Position numbers and translations under genes: made by a program. 64,000 bases of DNA, taken from assembly GCA_028045305.1 (NCBI GenBank), contig JAOFTV010000005.1, positions 62,001 to 126,000 of the forward strand, written 5' to 3'. The notes under the pieces were generated by a model. It was not told the origin of the DNA. It saw nothing but the letters and a program-made list of their open reading frames with translations, and did no database searches. Each line of letters starts with the position of its first letter. Position 1 is the stretch's first letter. This DNA is from Opitutales bacterium (GTDB lineage: Bacteria > Verrucomicrobiota > Verrucomicrobiia > Opitutales > Seribacteraceae). Positions 45,937-55,229 of the stretch are shown here, in pieces.

Positions 45937-47340
45937 CTACGCTGATTTTTTTACGTCTTGGTAACGGGCCTCTTTTCCGGCGAGAGAAAATTTTAGAGGA
46001 CATCCGGATAAACCAAACTTTTTTTGGATTCCTTTTTCGAGGTAGCGACGATAAGGCTCGTCCAATTTATGTTCCTGATTGCAGAACAATTTGATTCTGA
46101 AAGGTCTTTTGTCCACCTGGACGGCGTAAAATATCTTAAACCTTTTTCCACCAACCTTGGCTGGTGGGCGGTGTTCGAACATGTCCGAGATTAATTTGTT
46201 AAGTGCTGATGTGGAAATGGCTTTTTCCATACGGGCGTCCAAGTCCCGAGCGACTTGTAAAAAATCCTGCATCGCATAGCCGGACTTTGCAGAAACGAAA
46301 CAAATCGGTGAATCCGGCAGGAAAAACATCTCTTTGCGTACCGATTGCAAGTAGGCTTTGCGAAAGGCGTGCTCGTCTTCATACCCAGGTAAGGGATCTT
46401 TTCGGAAACCATCCAACGCCAAGTCCCATTTGTTAACCAAAATGGCTAGAGCTTTTCCTTCTTGAAGTGCGTGGTCAGCGAGAATCTTGTCCTGCTTAGT
46501 CACCCCTTCCCTAGCATCGAGCACAAGAAAAACGACATCCACTTCTTCAATCGCATGCTTGGTACGGACAGAAGAGAAATAGTCAAGAGAGGTATCGACC
46601 CGTTTTCTACGCTTCAGACCCGCGGTATCAAATAAACGAAATTTCCATGGGTCTTCGTTGCCTTCGCATTGGTAATCAAGATCGAGTTCCACCGTTTCAC
46701 GAGTGGTTCCAGGAACATCGCTAACAATTAATCTTTCCATGTTCAGCAAACGATTGCAAAGCGAGGATTTTCCCACATTAGGCCGCCCAATAAAAGCGAT
46801 ACGGGTACGGAGAATGTCCTGCTCGCCTGAGGGTAAAATCGGTGCCGGAAGAAGTTCCTGAAAAAGATCCATTAAACCATGAACTCCATGCCCATGTTCG
46901 GCAGATACTCCAACCTGGCGTGAAAAGCCTAATCGCTTGAACTCCTCGAAGGAATAACCGTCTTCAGGGTCATCCATTTTGTTTACAACGAGTATTGGTT
47001 GCTTACCCATCTTGCGAAACTTTTGAGCTAAAGTTTGATCGAGGGGCAACAGTCCAGTGCGAGCATCCACAACGAAGAGGAGAAGGTCGGCAGCATGTAT
47101 GGCAAAATCGGCTTGCTCCTCAGTGGCATTTTGAATGTCAACCGGAGTCATTTCTGGAGTCATACCAATCCCACCCGTATCCATAAGCACATATCCTTGC
47201 GGACTGTCTGCCACCACCACATCACGAGTCACTCCCGGACGATCGTGTACGATAGATATACGCTTCTCCGCTAAACGATTGAATAACCGACTTTTACCGA
47301 CGTTTGGTCGGCCCACAATGGCAATGCTTGAATTCACCAA
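45937..47340 (-). CDS. der: Ribosome assembly GTPase Der
   Basis: Der (EngA) has two tandem GTPase domains and assists 50S subunit assembly. The 467-residue protein has IAIVGRPNVGKSRLFNRL, DTGGIGM and VNKMD in the first, and IAFIGRPNVGKSSLCNRLL, DTAGLKRRKRV and VNKWD in the second, with the KH-like C-terminal domain from about 370 (VGGKRFKIFYAVQVDKRPF). The start is TTG 47340 or GTG 47337; no ATG lies near, and there is no clear ribosome binding site. A good terminator follows. Confidence 0.96.
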   Translation of the reverse strand: MVNSSIAIVGRPNVGKSRLFNRLAEKRISIVHDRPGVTRDVVVADSPQGYVLMDTGGIGMTPEMTPVDIQNATEEQADFAIHAADLLLFVVDARTGLLPLDQTLAQKFRKMGKQPILVVNKMDDPEDGYSFEEFKRLGFSRQVGVSAEHGHGVHGLMDLFQELLPAPILPSGEQDILRTRIAFIGRPNVGKSSLCNRLLNMERLIVSDVPGTTRETVELDLDYQCEGNEDPWKFRLFDTAGLKRRKRVDTSLDYFSSVRTKHAIEEVDVVFLVLDAREGVTKQDKILADHALQEGKALAILVNKWDLALDGFRKDPLPGYEDEHAFRKAYLQSVRKEMFFLPDSPICFVSAKSGYAMQDFLQVARDLDARMEKAISTSALNKLISDMFEHRPPAKVGGKRFKIFYAVQVDKRPFRIKLFCNQEHKLDEPYRRYLEKGIQKKFGLSGCPLKFSLAGKEARYQDVKKSA

Positions 47341-47362
47341 TTAAAAAGATTCGGAGTATTCC

Positions 47363-48562
47363 TTAGCCCGCGGCCGAAACGGACTGTCCTTCTGCCCGTA
47401 CTTGATCCGCGAATCGTTCCATCCGATTCGTAGCTTCAACTAACTTATCGTAGGAGGTAGAAAAGCTAGCTCTTATATGCCCCTTACCGTGAGGACCAAA
47501 GGCCGTACCAGGAACAACGGCTACTTCTGCCTCTCGTAATAGACGGTGACAAAATTCCACCTCATCAAGACCGGTACTATTTGAAACAGCAGGAAATGCA
47601 TAAAAAGAACCACGGGGCAAGTGACAATCGAGCCCCATTTCATTAAACCTGCGAACTACAAAGTCTCTGCGTTTTGCATATTGATCGCGCATTTTGGCTA
47701 CCTCTTCAGATCCATTGCGTAAGGCTTCGATGGCTGCTTCCTGACTCAGGATGGGTGCACACATCATGCAATACTGGTGAATTTTCATCATTGCTTCGAT
47801 CAACCAATCCGGCCCGCAGGCAAATCCAACTCGAAAGCCTGTCATTGCAAAGGCTTTGGAAAACCCGTGAAGAAAAATGGTTCTTTCCTGCATACCTGGT
47901 AAGGCGGCTATACTTAAATGTTCACCCTCGTAAGTTAATTCGGCATATATTTCATCACTTATGACGATGAGGTCTTTTTCGACTGCAAACTTTGCCAATC
48001 TTTCCAACCTCTCACGGTCAGCCGTTCCACCAGTCGGATTGGTAGGGAAATTGAGCATTAATATTTTGCAACCTGGCTGCCAGGCTCTTTCAAAAGCTTC
48101 AGGGTCGAGAGCAAATGAGCTTTCAGGGTTTGTAGCTACCGGAATTGCTTCTCCAAAAGCCAGGGCAATGCTGGGTGCATAGGAAACATAACAAGGCTCA
48201 TGATAAAGAACTTTGTCACCTGGGTTGATCAAAGCACGCAAAGCAATATCAATTGCCTCGGAAACTCCAACCGTTACCAAGACCTCGCTTTTAGGATCAT
48301 AACCCGGACCAAAATGCTTTTCAACATAGGTGGATATTTCTTTCCTAAGCGATAGAAGGCCACGGTTGTCAGTGTAGGATGTTTTTCCACGCTCAAGGGC
48401 AAAGATTGAAGATTCCCGAATTTTCCAGGGGGTTATAAAATCAGGCTCACCGATGCCCAACGAGATGGCTTGAGGCATTTCCGAAACAATCGCAAAAAAA
48501 TCCCGAATTCCAGAACGGGGCAATCCACGCACATGCTCGGCAATATATTCTTCAGGGTTCAT
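47363..48562 (-). CDS. Class I aminotransferase, Lrp-linked
   Basis: The 399-residue PLP enzyme has ISLGIGEPDFITPWKI near residue 34, KTSYTDNRGLLSLRKEI, TVGVSEAIDIALRA, LNFPTNPTGG, SDEIYAELTY and the Schiff-base FLHGFSKAFAMTGFRVGFA. It fits the alanine/aspartate/aromatic aminotransferase group that is often paired with an Lrp-type regulator. Here the regulator gene is directly upstream with an 8-base gap, so the two are probably cotranscribed and the enzyme's substrate may be the regulator's ligand. The exact substrate is unknown. Confidence 0.88.
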   Translation of the reverse strand: MNPEEYIAEHVRGLPRSGIRDFFAIVSEMPQAISLGIGEPDFITPWKIRESSIFALERGKTSYTDNRGLLSLRKEISTYVEKHFGPGYDPKSEVLVTVGVSEAIDIALRALINPGDKVLYHEPCYVSYAPSIALAFGEAIPVATNPESSFALDPEAFERAWQPGCKILMLNFPTNPTGGTADRERLERLAKFAVEKDLIVISDEIYAELTYEGEHLSIAALPGMQERTIFLHGFSKAFAMTGFRVGFACGPDWLIEAMMKIHQYCMMCAPILSQEAAIEALRNGSEEVAKMRDQYAKRRDFVVRRFNEMGLDCHLPRGSFYAFPAVSNSTGLDEVEFCHRLLREAEVAVVPGTAFGPHGKGHIRASFSTSYDKLVEATNRMERFADQVRAEGQSVSAAG

Positions 48563-48570
48563 GAAAAAAT

Positions 48571-49053
48571 TTAAGCGCTAACAGCTGGTTTTTCCGGATT
48601 TTCTCCTTCGTCGCTAAGAAGATGTCCGTGTTCCTTGTAGGAACGAAGCAAAAAATGGGTGGCTGTGGAAAGCACCCCATCAATGGTGGCAAGCCTTTCG
48701 GAAACAAAGCTGGCCACGGAATGAAGGTTTTTTCCTTTTACGATGACCAAAAGATCGTAAGCACCTGACATTAGATGGCATGCCTCGACTTCTTCAAACT
48801 TGGAAATTCGGTGAGCCAAACGGTCAAATCCACCTTCTCTCTCCGGACTGATCTTTACTTCAATCACCGAACGAACTTCATTGCTCTCGGCTTTGGTCGG
48901 ATTTAGCAATGGAACCCAGCCAAGCAAAGAACCATTTGTACGCAAAGATTGAATCTCTGACTCCACCTCTTCGACGGTACGGCCCAAGATTTTAGCCAAA
49001 ACCTCTGGGTTTGGATCTGCAGTTTCTTGAATGGTGCTAATAAGGTCGCTCAT
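48571..49053 (-). CDS. Lrp/AsnC family transcription regulator
   Basis: A 160-residue protein with an N-terminal winged helix-turn-helix (about 8-52: PNPEVLAKILGRTVEEVESEIQSL) and a C-terminal RAM-type ligand domain (about 63-140: VRSVIEVKISPEREGGFDRLA, VEACHLMSGAYDLLVIVKG). Lrp-type proteins sense amino acids and control their metabolism. It heads an operon with the aminotransferase, 8 bases apart. The N-terminal HTH is less standard than in Lrp itself. Confidence 0.88.
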   Translation of the reverse strand: MSDLISTIQETADPNPEVLAKILGRTVEEVESEIQSLRTNGSLLGWVPLLNPTKAESNEVRSVIEVKISPEREGGFDRLAHRISKFEEVEACHLMSGAYDLLVIVKGKNLHSVASFVSERLATIDGVLSTATHFLLRSYKEHGHLLSDEGENPEKPAVSA

Positions 49054-49142
49054 GGAAAGATAACTATACTATCAATCGTGAATAACTCGGTAAAGAAGCA
49101 AAGGCAGGCAGATTCTGTTTGGTACATGGGGAATCTTTTTCT

Positions 49143-49718
49143 TCAGAATGAACCTAAATTTTCTGTATCATCCATTTCCAAAAGAAGCATCAAAATCGCA
49201 TTTAATCCAATGGAATGGGTAATTTCTCCCTTTTTAACAAGATCTTTGAGCTCGGTTAAAGGATACAACTCAGTGATCAGTTCTTCATGTTGGTCAAAAT
49301 TAAGTTCCGCCGTTTTTTTGGCATTACTCACAAGCATAACATGGCAACGATTGGATAAAATGGCCGCATTTGGGCAGACAACTCCAAGTAACTTTGGGTT
49401 TTCTCCCACATAGCCAGTTTCCTCTTGTAATTCACGAATACCCGCAATTAAAGGATCTTCACCTTTTTCAACTACTCCGCCTGGTGGTTCGAGCGAATAG
49501 TCCTGAGTTCCATAACGAAATTGACGAACGAGAATGAGTTCATTCTGAGGTGTGATCGCCAAAACATTGACCCAGTCGTTAGTGTTGAGAACAAAAAAAT
49601 CTCCCTCCACACCATCAGATCGTCTTTTCAAACGCTGTTTTCGTACTTCGAAGATTCGACAATCAGAATGGATTTCATCTGTTTGAAGATCCCATGGACT
49701 TGGCAGGTTTTTATCCAT
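49143..49718 (-). CDS. NUDIX hydrolase
   Basis: The 191-residue protein has the full NUDIX box GGVVEKGEDPLIAGIRELQEETGYVG (about 85-110, with the R-E-L-Q-E-E-T-G core), the preceding LILVRQFRYGTQDYSLEPPGG that fits ADP-ribose pyrophosphatase-like enzymes, and a C-terminal beta part. These hydrolyse nucleoside diphosphates linked to another group. The start ATG 49718 overlaps the gmhB stop as TGATG, a coupled arrangement. The substrate is unknown. Confidence 0.88.
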   Translation of the reverse strand: MDKNLPSPWDLQTDEIHSDCRIFEVRKQRLKRRSDGVEGDFFVLNTNDWVNVLAITPQNELILVRQFRYGTQDYSLEPPGGVVEKGEDPLIAGIRELQEETGYVGENPKLLGVVCPNAAILSNRCHVMLVSNAKKTAELNFDQHEELITELYPLTELKDLVKKGEITHSIGLNAILMLLLEMDDTENLGSF

Positions 49719-50263
49719 CACAGCCTTAACCCCAAACTCACAAATTCTCCTAAATCAGAAAAAATAGGTACTCCCATTTCAAAAGCTCGTGCTTGGATCT
49801 CTTCTTCAATTGGCTTGCCTGAACGAACGAGTGCACCGCGAATACCTGCATCCAGTCCGGTTTGTGGATCTATCCATTTATCCCCAATGATCCAGCATTC
49901 CGCAGCTAAAAGGTCATATTTTTCAATCATTTCTTTTTCAAAAAGGGGGCATGGTTTTCGATAGCCACCAGTTTGGCCAGGAGATTCCGGAGCAATACAT
50001 ACCTCGGTAAAAAAATCATCCGACCATTCAAATTCTTGGTGCATTCGAGCATTGCATGCATGAACATCTGGCCAATCATAATACCCACGGGCAATACCAG
50101 ATTGATTGGTATGCATAAAAAGTAGATAGCCATGTTTTTTTGCTTTCTGTAAAGCAGCCCCTACACCATTGATGACTTTCAAATGGTTCGGATCTTTTAA
50201 GTAATGAGCATCCTCGATCAAGGTGCCATCCCGATCCAAAAACAAAGCCTTATTAGAAGGCAT
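49718..50263 (-). CDS. gmhB: D,D-heptose 1,7-bisphosphate phosphatase-like HAD protein
   Basis: A 181-residue HAD phosphatase with KALFLDRDGTLIED (motif I, nucleophile Asp), MHTNQSGIARGYY (motif II), GYRKPCPLFEKEMIEKY (motif III) and the final IGDKWIDPQTGLDAG (motif IV). This is the GmhB type, which removes the 7-phosphate from heptose-1,7-bisphosphate. The zinc-loop cysteines of classic GmhB are incomplete: CIAPESPGQTGGYRKPCP lacks the usual histidine and one cysteine. It sits directly downstream of the heptose kinase gene (2-base gap) and overlaps the NUDIX gene. Confidence 0.85.
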   Translation of the reverse strand: MPSNKALFLDRDGTLIEDAHYLKDPNHLKVINGVGAALQKAKKHGYLLFMHTNQSGIARGYYDWPDVHACNARMHQEFEWSDDFFTEVCIAPESPGQTGGYRKPCPLFEKEMIEKYDLLAAECWIIGDKWIDPQTGLDAGIRGALVRSGKPIEEEIQARAFEMGVPIFSDLGEFVSLGLRL

Positions 50264-50265
50264 AA

Positions 50266-51219
50266 TTATGAAGAAAGAGCGATAATTTCTTCAGGGGAAA
50301 CATTTGCAGTACCCACTTTACCAACCACTACTCCAGCCGCTAAATTGGCAAATCCTGCAGCCTGGTCGAACGACTGTCCGGCAACAAGAGCCATAGATAA
50401 GGAGGCAATTACCGTATCTCCAGCACCGGAGACATCAAAGACCTCGCGAGCGGCAGTGGGTATAGTGCATTCGACTTTTCCCTGCTTTGCAAGTAGCATA
50501 CCCTCCCCGCCCAAAGTTACCGCGAGTAAGCGTGGAGAAAACTTATTAAAGATTTGGGCAACCACTTTTTCCTGCGGAAAAGGATCCCGTGTTTCCCGGG
50601 AAAGTCCGGCAAGTTCGAGAGCTTCCAAACGGTTGGGTGTCAAAAGATCGGGCTTTGAATAATCAAGCAAACGGCTAGGCTTTGGATCGACCGCAAGGAA
50701 GCTCGCATTCGCACGAACCAAGGCAAGGAGCTGATTGGTGACAAATCCCTTGCCGTAATCTGAAACAATCACTGCATCAGCCTGGCTGGCTTTTTTGCTA
50801 ATCAAATCTCCAACTATGTTTAAATCAGGGTGATATTGATCAATGGAAGATTCTCGATCTACCCGGCAGATTTGTTGATTTGAGGCAGTCACCCGTGATT
50901 TACTTATAGTTGGAACCGATGAAAAACGGAAAGATTGATCGACCTGGATTTCTTGATTTCCCAAAATTTCGACTAATTCATCTCCACGCTCATCCTGACC
51001 AAACCATCCGATTGCTTCCACATTGGCTCCCAGCGAGCGTAAATTAAGAGCTACATTGGCGGCCCCGCCAGCGACCGAACGTTCTTCTCGCACAGCTAAT
51101 ACAGGTACGGGTGCCTCAGGAGATATCCTGCTTACCTCACCAATTATGTAGCGATCGAGCATAACATCCCCAATCACTAATACGCGAAGGCTCTTGATCT
51201 GTTCGAGAAGATCTTTCAT
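50266..51219 (-). CDS. hldE1: D-glycero-beta-D-manno-heptose-7-phosphate kinase
   Basis: PfkB-family sugar kinase of 317 residues. It has RVLVIGDVMLDRYIIGEVSRISPEAPVPVL, characteristic of the RfaE1/HldE kinase domain, the GGAANVALNLRSLGANVEAIGWFG block and the terminal GAGDTVIASLSMALVAGQ with the catalytic aspartate. It phosphorylates heptose 7-phosphate in the ADP-heptose pathway for LPS core. The nucleotidyltransferase half of HldE is missing, so that activity must be encoded elsewhere. I chose ATG 51219; a TTG at 51222 is just upstream. It lies just upstream of gmhB. Confidence 0.9.
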   Translation of the reverse strand: MKDLLEQIKSLRVLVIGDVMLDRYIIGEVSRISPEAPVPVLAVREERSVAGGAANVALNLRSLGANVEAIGWFGQDERGDELVEILGNQEIQVDQSFRFSSVPTISKSRVTASNQQICRVDRESSIDQYHPDLNIVGDLISKKASQADAVIVSDYGKGFVTNQLLALVRANASFLAVDPKPSRLLDYSKPDLLTPNRLEALELAGLSRETRDPFPQEKVVAQIFNKFSPRLLAVTLGGEGMLLAKQGKVECTIPTAAREVFDVSGAGDTVIASLSMALVAGQSFDQAAGFANLAAGVVVGKVGTANVSPEEIIALSS

Positions 51220-51230
51220 CAAATAGAGTT

Positions 51231-51755
51231 ATGAGTATGCGACTTTTTTGTCATCTGCCAATCGTCTTCCTCTTAGGAATAATCATATCCTGCAAGGAAA
51301 ATTCCACACCTCCTAAAGTTGGGCAAGTCCAAGAAAAATATGATATTAAAATTGGTGACTGTCTGCTGAAGTTGGAACTGGCAAAAACACCGGATCAAAG
51401 AGAGACCGGCTTGATGCACCGAGATAAATTAATTGCAGGAGAAGGAATGATTTTTGTTTTTGAAACTCCACAACCTCAAAGATTTTGGATGAAAAATACA
51501 CGGATCCCCTTGGATATTGGATATTTTTCTGCTGACGGAAGATTATTGGAACTACACCGTGGTCGCCCTTACGATTTGTCAGGTATGCCCTCCAAGTCCA
51601 ATAATTTACAATTTGTGGTGGAACTGGGGATCGGAGAATTTAGCAGGTTGGGTATAAAACTGGGAGACCGCATTGATTTAAAGATGTTAGCCGAAGCAAT
51701 ATCTTACAGTGGTGGATTTCCACGCCACTATAACCTGCAAAGTTATGCTCGGTAA
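51231..51755 (+). CDS. DUF192 lipoprotein
   Basis: The 174-residue protein has a basic, hydrophobic leader (RLFCHLPIVFLLGIIISC) ending in a lipobox cysteine at about residue 21, then the DUF192 domain: KLELAKTPDQRETGLMHRDKL, EGMIFVFETPQPQRFWMKNTRIPLDIGYFSADGRLLEL and FVVELGIGEFSRLGIKLGDRI. DUF192 function is unknown. A lipid anchor to the inner or outer membrane is inferred. It is divergent from hldE1 and its 3' end overlaps galE (convergent) by 13 bases. Confidence 0.85.
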   Translation: MSMRLFCHLPIVFLLGIIISCKENSTPPKVGQVQEKYDIKIGDCLLKLELAKTPDQRETGLMHRDKLIAGEGMIFVFETPQPQRFWMKNTRIPLDIGYFSADGRLLELHRGRPYDLSGMPSKSNNLQFVVELGIGEFSRLGIKLGDRIDLKMLAEAISYSGGFPRHYNLQSYAR

Positions 51756-52765
51756 CCGTTCGGGTTTTTACGCTGCCAATGCCAAGCATCGGCAAGCATT
51801 TCTTCCAAAGTTTTCATCGTCTTCCAACCCAGTATTTTTTCGGCACGGGAAGGATCTGCCCAAGCCTCGGTAACATCACCCGGACGCCGGGCGGCAAGCT
51901 CGTATGGAATTTTTGTTCCAGTTGCTTTTTCGAAAGCAGAAATTACTTCGAGCACACTGGACCCTCGACCAGTGCCAAGGTTGCAAACTAAGCCCTCCCC
52001 TCGTTGTTCAATCGCCTGCAAGGCTTTTAAATGAGCATTTGCTAAATCGACCACGTGTAAATAATCACGGATGGCAGTTCCATCACGGGTCGGATAATCG
52101 CTTCCAAAAACTCTTAACTTTTTGAGCTTGCCTGAAGCCACTTGGCAGACAAAGGGAACCAAGTTATCGGGAATGCCTTGCGGGTCTTCCCCTATCTTTC
52201 CACTTGGATGTGCACCCACGGGATTGAAGTACCGAAGTACGGCAGCCCGAAATGATGGTTGGGCGGCGGCATGATCACGAATAATTTCTTCCATTTGGAA
52301 TTTTGTACGACCGTATGGACTGGATACCCCACCTACCGGATGAGACTCATCAAGGGGTACTCGATCAGGCTCACCATAAACCGTACAAGAGGAACTGAAA
52401 ACAAGTTCATTAACTCCAGCACTCTGCATAGCTTGAAGCAAGGAGATGGAACCAGAAACATTATTTCGATAATATTTAAGAGGGTATTCAGTCGATTCGC
52501 CCACTGCCTTGAGAGCAGCAAAATGAATCACTGCTTCAATATCGGAATGCCCGGAAAATAAAGAATTTAAAACTTTTTCATCCGCCACATCTCCTTCAAT
52601 TAAAACTGGAGTTTGCCCCGCAAGTTCAGCCACCCTCTTAATAGATTCTGGAAAAGAGTTTGAAAAATTGTCTAGCACAACCACTTCGTAACCGGCTTCC
52701 AATAACACCAGAGTGGTATGGCTACCGATATATCCCGCTCCCCCTGTGACCAAAATCTTCTTCAT
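51743..52765 (-). CDS. galE: UDP-glucose 4-epimerase
   Basis: Interconverts UDP-glucose and UDP-galactose (or the GlcNAc/GalNAc pair) with bound NAD. The 340-residue protein has ILVTGGAGYIGSHTTLVLLEAGYEVVVLDN, VIHFAALKAVGES, FSSSCTVYGEPDRVPLDE and the YxxxK region in SPYGRTKFQMEE, and the C-terminal GTGRGSSVLEVISAFE and RRPGDVTEAWADPSRA. It is the last gene of the surface-polysaccharide cluster, overlapping the sugar transferase gene by 4 bases. Confidence 0.94.
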   Translation of the reverse strand: MKKILVTGGAGYIGSHTTLVLLEAGYEVVVLDNFSNSFPESIKRVAELAGQTPVLIEGDVADEKVLNSLFSGHSDIEAVIHFAALKAVGESTEYPLKYYRNNVSGSISLLQAMQSAGVNELVFSSSCTVYGEPDRVPLDESHPVGGVSSPYGRTKFQMEEIIRDHAAAQPSFRAAVLRYFNPVGAHPSGKIGEDPQGIPDNLVPFVCQVASGKLKKLRVFGSDYPTRDGTAIRDYLHVVDLANAHLKALQAIEQRGEGLVCNLGTGRGSSVLEVISAFEKATGTKIPYELAARRPGDVTEAWADPSRAEKILGWKTMKTLEEMLADAWHWQRKNPNGYRA

Positions 52766-54084
52766 CGGCTTCCCTTCATAATAGAGCGTAAGGTTGACAA
52801 AATAATTTCCAAATCCAAGAAGAAGGAGGCGTTTTTGACATAGAACAAGTCATAAGATAATTTTTCCTCTGAACTTTCGAGGTCCGATGCGTATTGGTAT
52901 TTAATCTGAGCCCATCCCGTAATCCCTGGCTTGAGCAGGTAGCGGCATTTCCAGAAAGGGGAGATTCGCTCGATCTCTTCATCCAGTTCCGGTCTTTCGG
53001 GACGAGGGCCAACGAGGGACATCTCTCCTTTGATGACATTCCAAAGCTGAGGGATTTCATCGATTCTGGTCTTGCGCAGAAAGCGACCCACTAAAGTCAC
53101 GCGATTATCCTGCTGCTGAGCCCACTGAGCCCCTCCTCCTTCGGCATCTTGCCTCATTGTGCGCAACTTAAACAGAGTGTAAGGGCGGCCAAGATAACCT
53201 GTTCTTGTTTGATGAAAAAATATAGGAAAACCCGAATCAAGGAGGATGGCGAGACTGGCGAGCAACAAAATGGGAAGAGAAAGGACCAATCCAAGGGAGG
53301 CAAATAAAAGGTCGTTCAATCGCTTGACCCTTCGAACGATAGGATCGCGTTGGCGGAGGTTGAGCTTGGTCAGCCAAGCGGCGTCCACTTCCGCCGGAGG
53401 AATCCTTTGGCAAAAGGTTTCCACGAAGGCCGCAATTCCCATGACCCGCACCCCGGATGCAAGCAGCGGCATGACCGGCACTTCACTTTCCTGCTCCTCC
53501 TCAATCAGGAGCAATTCCACCCCTTCGGAATCGCATCCTAGAAGCAGGGAGTCTTTGTCCATTGCATCACCTTCCAAATCCACCCAGGCAACCTTTGCCG
53601 CCTCTGGCCCGAGATAATCGCGAATTTGCTCCCTTCGATCAACCGAAGCCAAGACCAGGGTTCTCCACTGATTCCCCTGAGACAAAGTGCCTAGCAGTGA
53701 TAGAAAGAGGTAAGCAAGTAACCCAAGCCCGCCCAGCATCTTGAGGGCGGCAAAACGACCCACGAAATCAAACTCGATCGTCCAAACCAAAATGATGAGG
53801 GCCAAGACAGCAAGACCAGAAGAGACCAAGGCAAGAAAAACCCTTTTCCATTCTCCGCTTCTTCGCTGATCGACGAAAAGACCGCTGACTTCTCCGCCCA
53901 GTAAAAAAAAGACCCCGAAAGATGCGGCGTAGAAAAGCAATCGTTCCCGATTTACCTGCAGCAAGGTCTCACTGGTCGGCGAAAGATAGAGGGTGACGAA
54001 TAGGCACACTCCCATGGCGATCAATTGGCAAACTGCCAGTTTAGCCACTTTGCTAAGGTTCCAATGCTCTGGTTTTGCGATCAT
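52762..54084 (-). CDS. Polyprenyl-phosphate sugar phosphotransferase (WcaJ/WbaP-like)
   Basis: The 440-residue protein starts chain assembly by moving a sugar phosphate to undecaprenyl phosphate. Residues 1-150 hold about five membrane segments; the last 190 hold the bacterial sugar-transferase domain with the reentrant hairpin LLFASLGLVLSLPILLLASLAI, FHQTRTGYLGRPYTLFKLRTM, GRFLRKTRIDEIPQLWNVI, MSLVGPRPERPEL and KPGITGWAQI. These match the polyisoprenyl-phosphate hexose-1-phosphate transferase type. It overlaps galE by 4 bases downstream and a GT4 gene by 4 bases upstream. Confidence 0.93.
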   Translation of the reverse strand: MIAKPEHWNLSKVAKLAVCQLIAMGVCLFVTLYLSPTSETLLQVNRERLLFYAASFGVFFLLGGEVSGLFVDQRRSGEWKRVFLALVSSGLAVLALIILVWTIEFDFVGRFAALKMLGGLGLLAYLFLSLLGTLSQGNQWRTLVLASVDRREQIRDYLGPEAAKVAWVDLEGDAMDKDSLLLGCDSEGVELLLIEEEQESEVPVMPLLASGVRVMGIAAFVETFCQRIPPAEVDAAWLTKLNLRQRDPIVRRVKRLNDLLFASLGLVLSLPILLLASLAILLDSGFPIFFHQTRTGYLGRPYTLFKLRTMRQDAEGGGAQWAQQQDNRVTLVGRFLRKTRIDEIPQLWNVIKGEMSLVGPRPERPELDEEIERISPFWKCRYLLKPGITGWAQIKYQYASDLESSEEKLSYDLFYVKNASFFLDLEIILSTLRSIMKGSR

Positions 54085-55229
54085 CCTTTTTTCAATTCTC
54101 CAAGAATGGAGGAGAAATGCAAGGAAGCGAGCTTACGCCGGCCAAAATCCATCCGGTGCTGGAGAGCCTGATCTCGCAGAAGAGACCACCGGGCAGAATC
54201 TTGTTTCAATTCGACGATGGATTGGGCAACTTCCTGCGGAGACACCTTAGTAAAGGAAACTCCACATCCCATTCTCTCAACCGCGTCTGCCAGTTCCCCC
54301 TCGGGACCAACGAGCATCGGCAACCCAGCTCCAAGAAAATCATAGGCCTTGGCAGGGAAAGCTTTTTTCATGGCAGGCAATTCCCGAAGGAGGCAGAGCC
54401 CGAGGTGACAGGACGCCAACTGCTTGGCTAAATCATCTAATTGCATCGCAGGCAGGATGCTCAGGTTACCGCAATCGGCTCGGCGAAGCTCCTCAGGGAG
54501 ATCACCAATCATAAGGAAACGAATCGACGGATCTGCTCTTTCGACCAGCTTCATTACCTCCAGGTAGGTTTGAAGATCATAAAAACGCCCAAGCCTTCCA
54601 TGGTATACCACCGTAAACTCCGTAGCCTTGTCCACATAGAGTAAATCTTCAGTAAATACTTCCTCGTCGTAACCATTGGGAAGGAGGTGCGTTTCCTTCG
54701 CTGGAAACGCTTCACCAATCTCCAGCTTTAGTCCATGAGTCACAGTGGTAAGCGAGATCGCACCCGAACAGATCCAGCGTTCCAAAGCACTAAAACTTTT
54801 GTGCAAAATGCCTGATCCACTCAAGACTCCAAGGTCTACCAAAACCCGAGGATAGCGGTCGCGCACATCCATGAAATATGGAACCCCACTGCATCGGGCA
54901 AAGGCCGAGCAAATGCAAGCCATGAAAAAAGGAGGTGAGGTGATGAGGCAAAGCTTTGCTTTTCGGCATTTCAAAAAAATTCTAAGCCCTAGATCGAGCC
55001 CCAGAAAAACTTCCTGAATTAGCCGAAAAATTAGGCTAGCTCGACCACAAGGCGCTGAAAAGAACGATCTTTCAACCAACTGCGTGTTAGCTTCGGCTGA
55101 CCTTGAGGTCAGGACCCTAACATTTACTCCGAGATTTTCTAAGATATCGACCCAGGGTCTTATTCGTGAAGCAGCCGCAGCCGGCATCGGAGCATATTCG
55201 GAGGAAACTAGGAGAATCAATTCCTTCAA
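54081..55229 (-). CDS. Family 4 glycosyltransferase (WbuB-like)
   Basis: A GT-B glycosyltransferase of 382 residues. The N-terminus ILLVSSEYAPMPAAAASRIRPWVDIL and the middle FTVVYHGRLGRFYDL, LMIGDLPEEL, LGLCLLRELPAMKKAFPAKAYDFLGAGLPMLVG fit the WbuB-type GT4 enzymes of O-antigen loci. The start is TTG at 55229, overlapping the upstream gene's TGA; no ATG is present before the conserved N-terminal segment. The sugar and acceptor are not known. The gene lies in an uninterrupted minus-strand run. Confidence 0.85.
   Translation of the reverse strand: MKELILLVSSEYAPMPAAAASRIRPWVDILENLGVNVRVLTSRSAEANTQLVERSFFSAPCGRASLIFRLIQEVFLGLDLGLRIFLKCRKAKLCLITSPPFFMACICSAFARCSGVPYFMDVRDRYPRVLVDLGVLSGSGILHKSFSALERWICSGAISLTTVTHGLKLEIGEAFPAKETHLLPNGYDEEVFTEDLLYVDKATEFTVVYHGRLGRFYDLQTYLEVMKLVERADPSIRFLMIGDLPEELRRADCGNLSILPAMQLDDLAKQLASCHLGLCLLRELPAMKKAFPAKAYDFLGAGLPMLVGPEGELADAVERMGCGVSFTKVSPQEVAQSIVELKQDSARWSLLRDQALQHRMDFGRRKLASLHFSSILGELKKG

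Noticed and set aside
46690-46710. A GTTTCACG segment like half of a parS site
   Set aside because: Only one half matches the palindromic parS consensus, the other half is unlike it, and it lies inside der.
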